Origin: DATLYH01 sp035575035
GTDB lineage: Bacteria > Planctomycetota > Planctomycetia > Gemmatales > Gemmataceae
Length of the DNA stretch: 11,323 nt
Direction of reading: 5' to 3'
NCBI GenBank assembly: GCA_035575035.1
Contig: DATLYH010000256.1
Coordinates: 1 to 11,323, forward strand
A program made the translations under genes and the position numbers. A model generated the notes under the pieces. It was not told where the DNA came from, did not search any database, and was given only the letters and a program-made list of their open reading frames with translations. Shown here one piece after another: positions 1 to 5,550 of the stretch. Each line of letters opens with the position of its first letter. Position 1 is the first letter of the stretch.

Positions 1-96
1 CCGTTCCGCATGATGCTGTCCTGGATTCAACAGCTGGTGGAGGCGCTGTTGTTACCCTGGGACGCCATTGAGGCCCAACGCCCAATGCCCACATGA
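1..96 (+). CDS. 3' end of an unidentified gene (partial)
   Basis: Frame 1 is open from the window edge to a TGA at 94-96, giving a 31-residue tail. It contains an amphipathic, Trp- and Leu-rich stretch (SWIQQLVEALLLPWDAIEA) that would form a helix. No family is recognised, and the frame may be open by chance because only 31 codons are visible. The 190 bases that follow, up to the methyltransferase start, hold a pyrimidine-rich tract near 140-180 and a small GGCGG/CCGCC hairpin at 217-232, but no recognisable gene or clear promoter. Confidence 0.25.
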   Translation, partial: PFRMMLSWIQQLVEALLLPWDAIEAQRPMPT

Positions 97-286
97 TGTT
101 ATGAATTCCTATTACGAGGCATCACACTTGGAAGTACTGAGTCTTCTTCCTTCTCTCTCTTTGTCTCATTCCCCTCCGGCTAGGTACTTCCGGGACTTTG
201 TGCGCTTTTTGACCGCGGCGGGAACAGCCGCCAATTTGGGCAGAGTTTGTTTTGCCTGTCCGAACTTCTGAACGGAGAAGAAGGCC

Positions 287-408
287 ATGAAGATCGAGCT
301 GCGCAAGCTCTCTGACATCAAGCCCTATGCCAACAACCCCGCCTCAACGACGACGCGGTCGAGGCCGTCGCAGCGTCGATCCGTGAGTTCGGCTTTCGCT
401 AGCCGATC
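287..408 (+). pseudogene. Broken 5' end of the ParB-like/methyltransferase gene
   Basis: The ATG at 287 has a purine-rich ribosome-binding region (GGAGAAGAAGG) just upstream and begins MKIELRKLSDIKPYANNP, the standard opening of ParB-like nuclease-fold domains fused to DNA methyltransferases. After the NNP codons the frame slips. Reading one base earlier from 340 restores RLNDDAVEAVAASIREFGFR, which implies loss of one C from the C-run at 337-340. That restored frame then meets TAG at 400-402, where relatives have Gln (CAG), before continuing into the intact part from 409. Two independent lesions within about 65 bases argue for decay rather than a single read error, although sequencing error cannot be excluded without the reads. 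Confidence 0.75.
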
Positions 409-1599
409 GTGGTGGACACGGATGGGGTGATCATCGTAGGTCACACCCGTTACAAGGCCGCGCTCAAGCTCGGGCTGGAGAAGGTGCCCGTCCACGTCGC
501 CACGGACCTGACGCCGGAGCAGATCAAGGCGTACCGCATCGCCGACAACAAGACCGCCGAGCTGTCCGACTGGAACTATGATCTTTTGCCCATTGAGCTG
601 GCCGAGCTACAGGGCATGAACTACGACCTCGACCTGCTCGGCTTCGACCCGGACGAGCTGGCCAAACTGCTCGACCCCGGCGTCAAGGACGGCCTGTGTG
701 ATCCCGACGAGGTGCCGGAGCCGCCCGACGAGGCGGTGACCAAGCCGGGCGACTTGTGGATTCTCGGCGACCACCGTCTGCTCTGCGGCGACAGCGGCAA
801 GCCGGAAGACGTGGACCGGCTGCTGGACGGCGCGCCGATTCACCTGGTCAACACCGACCCGCCGTACAACGTGAAGGTCGAACCGCGCTCCAACAACGCT
901 ATTGCCGCCGGCCTCAGCTCGTTCGAGGTCACGCACCACCAGAAGATGGACGTGGTGCGCCACCCGGAGAAGGCCAGGCCAACCGGCAAGAAGCTGCGGG
1001 CCAAGGACCGGCCCCTGACCAACGACTTCATCTCCGAAGGGGATTACGACCGGCTTCTGCACGCCTGGTTCGGCAACCTGGCCCGCGTGCTTGAGCCCGG
1101 TCGGGCGTTCTACATCTGGGGCGGCTACGCCAATTGCGCCAACTACCCGCCGGTGCTGAAGGCGTGCGAGCTGTACTTCTCGCAGGCCATCATCTGGGTG
1201 AAAGAGCATCCCGTCCTCACCCGCAAGGATTTCATGGGCAACCATGAGTGGTGCTTCTATGGCTGGCGCGAAGGCGCGGCCCACGTCTTCCTCGGACCGA
1301 ACAACGCGACTGATGTCTGGTCGGTGAAGAAGGTCAACCCGCAGAACATGGTGCATCTGACCGAAAGGCCCGTCGAGCTGGTGGTGCGGGCGATGCAGTA
1401 CTCGTCGCGACCCGGCGAGAACGTCCTCGATCTGTTCGGCGGCAGCGGCTCAACACTGATCGGTGCGGAGCAGACCGGGCGCCGGTGCTACATCATGGAG
1501 CTTGATCCCCTCTACTGCGATGTCATCGTTCAGCGCTTCGAGAAGTTCACCGGCAAGAAGGCCAAACGCATTTCCGCCAGCGAGGAGGCCACGACATGA
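409..1599 (+). CDS. ParB-like domain / beta-class DNA adenine-or-cytosine-N4 methyltransferase, N-terminally disrupted
   Basis: This is the open remainder (396 codons from a GTG) of a gene whose natural start is at 287. The first 75 or so residues complete the ParB-like domain; the GHTRYKAALKLG and AYRIADNKTAE motifs are its hallmarks. The methyltransferase follows. Catalytic motif IV, TDPPYN, has its DPPY at residues 150-153 and precedes the SAM-binding motif I, DLFGGSGST, from residue 341. That order is the beta arrangement of N6-adenine/N4-cytosine enzymes, which transfer a methyl group from SAM to DNA. The GTG at 409 has no ribosome-binding site and would lose the start of the ParB-like fold, so the stretch is probably not expressed as a normal protein, though the methyltransferase part itself is intact. 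No restriction endonuclease is visible. The stop overlaps the next start (ATGA), a phage-like gene arrangement. Target sequence cannot be predicted. Confidence 0.85.
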   Translation: MVDTDGVIIVGHTRYKAALKLGLEKVPVHVATDLTPEQIKAYRIADNKTAELSDWNYDLLPIELAELQGMNYDLDLLGFDPDELAKLLDPGVKDGLCDPDEVPEPPDEAVTKPGDLWILGDHRLLCGDSGKPEDVDRLLDGAPIHLVNTDPPYNVKVEPRSNNAIAAGLSSFEVTHHQKMDVVRHPEKARPTGKKLRAKDRPLTNDFISEGDYDRLLHAWFGNLARVLEPGRAFYIWGGYANCANYPPVLKACELYFSQAIIWVKEHPVLTRKDFMGNHEWCFYGWREGAAHVFLGPNNATDVWSVKKVNPQNMVHLTERPVELVVRAMQYSSRPGENVLDLFGGSGSTLIGAEQTGRRCYIMELDPLYCDVIVQRFEKFTGKKAKRISASEEATT

Positions 1600-1733
1600 T
1601 CGCGTACCTGGCGAGTCCGTATTCGTCCCCCGACCCAGTGGTCCGCGAAGCATGCTTCCGCGCGGCCTGTCGAGCGACGGCAGCCTTGCTGCGGAACGGG
1701 CTTTTCGCGTTCTCGCCGATTGCCCATAGCCAT
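1596..1733 (+). pseudogene. Truncated DUF1937-like gene
   Basis: The ATG overlaps the methyltransferase stop (ATGA). It encodes 46 residues beginning MIAYLASPYSSPDP and ending FSPIAHSH, the pattern of the DUF1937 family, whose fold resembles nucleoside 2-deoxyribosyltransferases and which is common in phage genomes. After the final His codon (1731-1733) the similarity stops abruptly. The frame stays open to 1934 but reads as low-complexity Arg/Ala/Pro sequence. The usual protein is longer, so this is a 5' fragment cut by a rearrangement. Family assignment is from memory of the motif, not a search. Confidence 0.55.
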
Positions 1734-1818
1734 TTCTTGGCTTTCGTCAGGATGAGAGTGGCGGCGCCTCCCGCCGCGTTCCCCTCCACCGCCCCCTTCA
1801 AGGCCGCGTGCAGGTTCG

Positions 1819-1902
1819 CCGCCGTAGCCGGCCGGCGGCGTCGTAGGTCGAGTCCAGCCGCCCGCCGTGCGAGTCCTCCATCCGCGTGCGGTTGTCGGCC
1901 AG
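1819..1902 (-). pseudogene. Rhs/YD-repeat protein fragment
   Basis: One minus-strand frame reads LADNRTRMEDSHGGRLDS followed by TYDAAGRL. This matches the YD-repeat consensus (a G/DNRT motif, then Gly, then YDAxGRL about 12-20 residues later) of Rhs and RHS-core proteins, which are large secreted or toxin-delivery shells. Only about one repeat, 28 codons, is present. It has no start, and the similarity ends on both sides, at about 1903 and 1818. It is a relic brought in by rearrangement. The stretch is short, so the call rests on motif spacing alone. Confidence 0.5.
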
Positions 1903-2070
1903 ATGGCTTCGGGTTGGGCATCGGTTCGCCTTGACGAAAGGGCGTCGCTGGGCGTTTGCCAGCGCGGCGTGCTTCGTTGCGCCGGCAGGTCAGCGCCTCG
2001 CCTCGCTGCTCCAGTTCGGTGACGCGCCGCTGGAGGGCCAGGCATCCAGGGCACGACGGCTCGTGCAGGC
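1903..2070 (-). pseudogene. IS66-type transposase N-terminal fragment
   Basis: The minus-strand frame reads HEPSCPGCLALQRRVTELE, then a short coiled coil, then EARRAGKRPATPFRQGEP and a Pro/Lys-rich stretch. This is the typical start of IS66-like transposases: a CPxC cysteine pair, a leucine-zipper-like helix, then a basic 'RxGKRQAAPF' segment before the zinc-binding and DDE domains. The zinc-binding and DDE regions are absent, because the sequence passes straight into the Rhs scrap near 1902. No terminal inverted repeats were found, so this is a dead remnant. Its frame is open upstream to the kynU stop and includes another Cys pair (CGYC, near 2170-2181). Confidence 0.5.
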
Positions 2071-2197
2071 AGCCGTGGTAGTCACGGGACCGCCTGGCCG
2101 CTGCGCCCTGCCCGAATCGCGTTGGCGGATCGTGCCCCGCCATTGGCGCGACGAACTCGCCCCCCCGCCGGCAGTAGCCGCAACGCCGCTCCCTTCC

Positions 2198-3472
2198 TCA
2201 TGCCTGCCTCAGAATCTGGGCGAACTGCCAGACCTCGTGAAACGTGTTGTACAGCGGCACCGGCGCGACGCGGATGACGTTCGGCTCGCGGAAGTCGCAG
2301 ACCACACCTTCCGTCTTCAGTATTCGCAGCAGTTCCTCCGGCCGCTCTCGCGCCAACAGCGATAACTGGCAGCCGCGCCGGGCCGGGTCGCGCGGCGTGA
2401 TCACCTCGTACCGCCCGGCCGGCATCCGGTCGAGCAGGTACTCCAGGTAGCCGGTCAGTCGCTTCGAGCGCGCCCGCAGGGCCGGCATCCCTGCCTCGTC
2501 GAAGATTTCCAGCGAGGCCCGCAGCGGCGCCAGAGCCAGGATGGGCGGATTGCTCAGCTGCCAGCCGTCGGCCCCGGGACGCGGCACCCAGTCGGGCTGC
2601 AACTGCATGCGGAAGCGCGTCGCCGGGTCGTGGCCCCACCAGCCGGCCAGCCGCGGCAGGTCGGTCCGCCGACCGTGCTTCTCATGGATAAAGCAGCCCG
2701 CGACAGCGCCTGGCCCGCCGTTCAGATACTTGTAGGAGCACCAGACGGCAAAATCGACCTCCCAGTCGTGCAGCCGCAGCTCCACGTTGCCGACCGCGTG
2801 GGCCAGGTCCCAGCCGACGACGCACCCCTGCCGGTGGGCCGCTGCCGTGATCCGCTCGATGTCGAAGAATTGCCCGGTGACAAAATTGACGCCACTGAAG
2901 ACCACCACCGCGACCTCCCGGCCGCGCTCCTCCAACAGCGCTTCAATGTCCTCGGTGCGAATCAGATGCTCGCCCGGCCGCGGTTTCACCGTCAGCAGGG
3001 CCTCGGCCGGGTCGAGCCCGTGCAGCCGAAGCTGCGATGCCACGGCATAGCGGTCCGAAGGGAAGGTCGGCTCCTCCATCAAGATCAGCCGACGCTCGCC
3101 GGCCGGGCGGTAGAAACTGACCAGCATCAGATGGAGGTTGACCGTCAGGCCGTTCATCACGACCACTTCGTCAGCCGTGGCGCCAACGAGCCGAGCAATG
3201 GGGCCGCGGAAGATTTCATGATACGAGTACCAGGGCGTCCGCCCCTTGAAATGGGCATCGACCGCCAGCCGGGCCCAGTCTTCCAACTCCTGTTCCAGGA
3301 AGGCCCGCACGGAGCGCGGCTGCAACCCCAGCGAATGGCCGCACAGGTAGATGACCGGCCGGCCATCGGGACCGGCAGGGATGAGGAAGTGGTCGCGATA
3401 GCGGCCCAGCGGATCGGCGGCGTCCAGCTGCCGGGCGAAGGATTCATCCGCCTGGAACAGTTCGGGGCGCAT
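2198..3472 (-). CDS. kynU: Kynureninase
   Basis: A 424-residue, full-length PLP-dependent fold-type I hydrolase of the cytoplasm. It splits L-kynurenine into anthranilate and L-alanine, or 3-hydroxykynurenine into 3-hydroxyanthranilate, in tryptophan breakdown and, in some bacteria, the kynurenine route to NAD. Family signatures are in order: YLCGHSLGLQPR near the N-terminus, TPWYSYHEIFRGP, the cofactor-contacting GWDLAHAVGN (Asp222, His225), the PLP-lysine segment CSYKYLNGGPGAVAG (Lys248), and the C-terminal FREPNVIRVAPVPLYN. The ATG at 3472 places YLCGHSLG at the usual distance. No strong ribosome-binding site precedes it, only a GGAGG about 30 bases away. It lies 38 bases after the stop of the AmmeMemoRadiSam gene and is probably transcribed with it. 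No other kynurenine-pathway gene is in the window. The stop codon sits in an ATGA sequence. Confidence 0.97.
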   Translation of the reverse strand: MRPELFQADESFARQLDAADPLGRYRDHFLIPAGPDGRPVIYLCGHSLGLQPRSVRAFLEQELEDWARLAVDAHFKGRTPWYSYHEIFRGPIARLVGATADEVVVMNGLTVNLHLMLVSFYRPAGERRLILMEEPTFPSDRYAVASQLRLHGLDPAEALLTVKPRPGEHLIRTEDIEALLEERGREVAVVVFSGVNFVTGQFFDIERITAAAHRQGCVVGWDLAHAVGNVELRLHDWEVDFAVWCSYKYLNGGPGAVAGCFIHEKHGRRTDLPRLAGWWGHDPATRFRMQLQPDWVPRPGADGWQLSNPPILALAPLRASLEIFDEAGMPALRARSKRLTGYLEYLLDRMPAGRYEVITPRDPARRGCQLSLLARERPEELLRILKTEGVVCDFREPNVIRVAPVPLYNTFHEVWQFAQILRQA

Positions 3473-3510
3473 GGGTCAGGATCGTCGGCGGGTCGCCTTC
3501 GCCTCCGAGG

Positions 3511-5550
3511 TTAGCCGAACAGCATCCCTGCGTAGCCCACCACCCGGCTGGTGTCGCCGGTGACGTCGGCCGACGTTCCATAGGCGACCCGCTCCGCCCG
3601 CTTCAGGCATCCCAGCAGCCGCAGCGTCTCCAGTACGATCACCGCCGGGAGCACGCCGCACATGCTGATATGGTGCTCCTCCACCGTCTTGTACAGCGCC
3701 TCGGGGTCGCAGCGTTCCATCGCGGCGATGGCCAGTTCGTCCAGGCGGCGGTTCTCGGCATCGGTGGCGAAATGGTTCATGTCGCTGGAGATCAGCAGCA
3801 GCGGCCGATCCGAGCGCTGCCGCAGCAGGTCGGCCAGGCGATCGGCGAAGCGGCGGCAGCTGGCCAGGTCGCCGTGGCCAATGGCGATGCCGACCACCTT
3901 GGTCTGAGGTGCCAGGCGGGCCAGCAGCGGCAGCTCCACCTCGATGGCATGCTCACGGCGGTGGGCCGCCGCGTCCATTTCCAGGCCGGGGATCGCCTGG
4001 CAGAGCCGCCGGGCCAGCATGAAGTCGGACGCCAGGCTGGCGCCCGGCAGCGCCCAGGTCCGGTGCGGCGCTACCGCCCACTCCACCCCCAGCGGCGTGT
4101 GCTTCGGGCCGATCACGATCACCGTTGGCGGGATGCGGAGGCGCTTGAACACGGCAGCAGCGATCCGTCCAGAGAAACGCAGGCCGGCGTGCGGGACTAG
4201 TGCGGCCGGCCAGGGCTCCGGGCGGCGCTCGCCGGCCAGCAAGTCGTCCACGGTCTTGGCCAGGGCTGCGGGGTCGGCCTCGTAAAAGGTCCCGGCCACA
4301 GCGGGAGGCCGGACCTCGGGGCCGCGCACCGGCCGCGGGACTGTCGAGACGCTGATCCGGGTCATGTTCGTCAGCGCGTCGAGGCTGAAGACGGCGGCCG
4401 TGGCCGGGTGGGTCACCTTCGCCTGAACGGCCGCCTCCGCCAGCAGCTCCTCGGCCGTGCGCCCGGGGTCGAACAGCAGCGCCGACTTGTGGCGCTCCCT
4501 GACCAGGACCGCGCGGTGCTGCGGGTCGAGGCCGGCCAGGTGGGGATCAGCGACCGTGCCGTGCAGCACCGGATCGTGTAGCAAGGCCAGACCAAGGCGG
4601 ACCGAATCGAGTACTTCCGGATGCAGTCGCTGCGACGCCAGGTGCTGGGCGGCCGCCTGGACAAGTGCAAAGAGTGTCGCTTGCAGCGGAACGCCGGGCC
4701 GCAGCGAGAACTGGCTGAAGTGGACGGCCTCAGGACTGTCCGGCCGCTGCACCAGGAGGATCGCGCCGGCGAGGTTGCCGTCCGGGGCGCCCCAGAAGTA
4801 GTAATTCGGCGTGGCTCCATTCAACAGGGCCATCAGGTTGGCGCGGCAGAAGTCGGTGTAGGCGGGCAGGTCTTCCGGCCGGCAGGGACCGGGGCGGCGG
4901 GCCGCGGGCGCGGGGCCGTCGGGACCGGCCAGCCGACCACGGAACGATTCCCCCTCAAAGGTGAACAGAGCGGTAGCGTCGTCCTTCCATGCCGTGGGGG
5001 GAAGGCCGGCCTTGATGCAGACCTGGTCAAGCAACCGGCGGGCATCCCAGTTTCCCTCGACGGCGACACTGGGCAGGAATAGGCCGTGCGCCTCACCGCG
5101 CACCACCTGGACGCCGTGCTTGCCGATGGTGATCGCCCGCAGTCGTTCTTCCCCCTGGGCCTGGACCCGCTCGGGGCCGAACAGCAGCCAGACCTCCATT
5201 TCCAGGTAGTCCAGCTCGGTCGGCGAGACCGGGGGAAACCGTGTATCTTCCCAGGCGGTCCGGACCACGGCCCGTTCCAGGGCCTGGCTCAGCGGGATCG
5301 GCTGGCCGAGCAGGCCGCAACACGAGCGGAGATGCCGACCGCGCTTCAGGCTGACGAACGCCCCCGAGACCAGCCGGTCGCGGATTCCGGGCAGGACGTC
5401 GGTGGGAAAAGCGGCGGGCTGGCCGGCGACCGTGGCCCGCAGCATGGTGGCCGTGGCGGCAAGGATCTGTTCCTTGTCTTCCGCCGTCAATTCCGGCGGC
5501 CGAGGAGAAGCCGGGGGGGGGTCCGGCGCGACGGGTTCGGCGGGGCGCAT
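3511..5550 (-). other. AMMECR1-MEMO module, possibly also translated alone (679 residues)
   Basis: This is the downstream half of the fusion, counted from the internal ATG. Residues 21-207 are AMMECR1 (AmmeMemoRadiSam protein A): FVSLKRGRHLRSCCG, then DTRFPPVSPTEL, then GLFLPSVAVEGNW. The family's hallmark LRGCIG is altered to LRSCCG (residues 74-79). Residues about 225-395 resemble a worn second AMMECR1 copy, with LGLALLHDP matching the 'VEVSVL' strand and a later LLFDPGRTAEELLAEA matching the 'LLPQVA' region. Residues 411-679 are MEMO (protein B), with the expected metal-site residues His454 (VPHAG), His484 (GPKH), Glu533/His534 (EHAIEVELP), Asp590/His593 (SSDMNH) and Cys631 (MCG). Because MEMO is complete, the module looks functional. 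The middle segment may be structural only; its assignment is an inference from pattern. Confidence 0.8.

Larger units (their letters stand above)
1600..2197. other. Gene-free mosaic of gene fragments
   Basis: About 600 bases between the methyltransferase and the end of kynU carry no intact gene. In plus-strand order they hold the DUF1937 scrap (to 1733), about 85 bases I do not recognise (1734-1818), an Rhs/YD-repeat scrap on the minus strand (1819-1902), and an IS66-type transposase N-terminus on the minus strand (1903 to about 2070). The last piece, about 2070-2197, reads on the minus strand directly after the kynU stop. Several open frames overlap here on both strands, but none has family similarity along its length. 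No convincing hairpin terminator for kynU was seen. Confidence 0.6.

Noticed and set aside
68..271. 67-codon open frame near the window start
   Set aside because: It has no ribosome-binding site, a Ser/Leu-rich product from a pyrimidine tract, and no family similarity.
607..1356. 249-codon minus-strand open frame opposite the methyltransferase
   Set aside because: The plus strand carries DPPY and FGGSG motifs; the minus product is unrecognisable.
2630..3514. 294-codon plus-strand open frame opposite kynU
   Set aside because: It is a shadow of a clearly coding kynureninase frame and has no family similarity.
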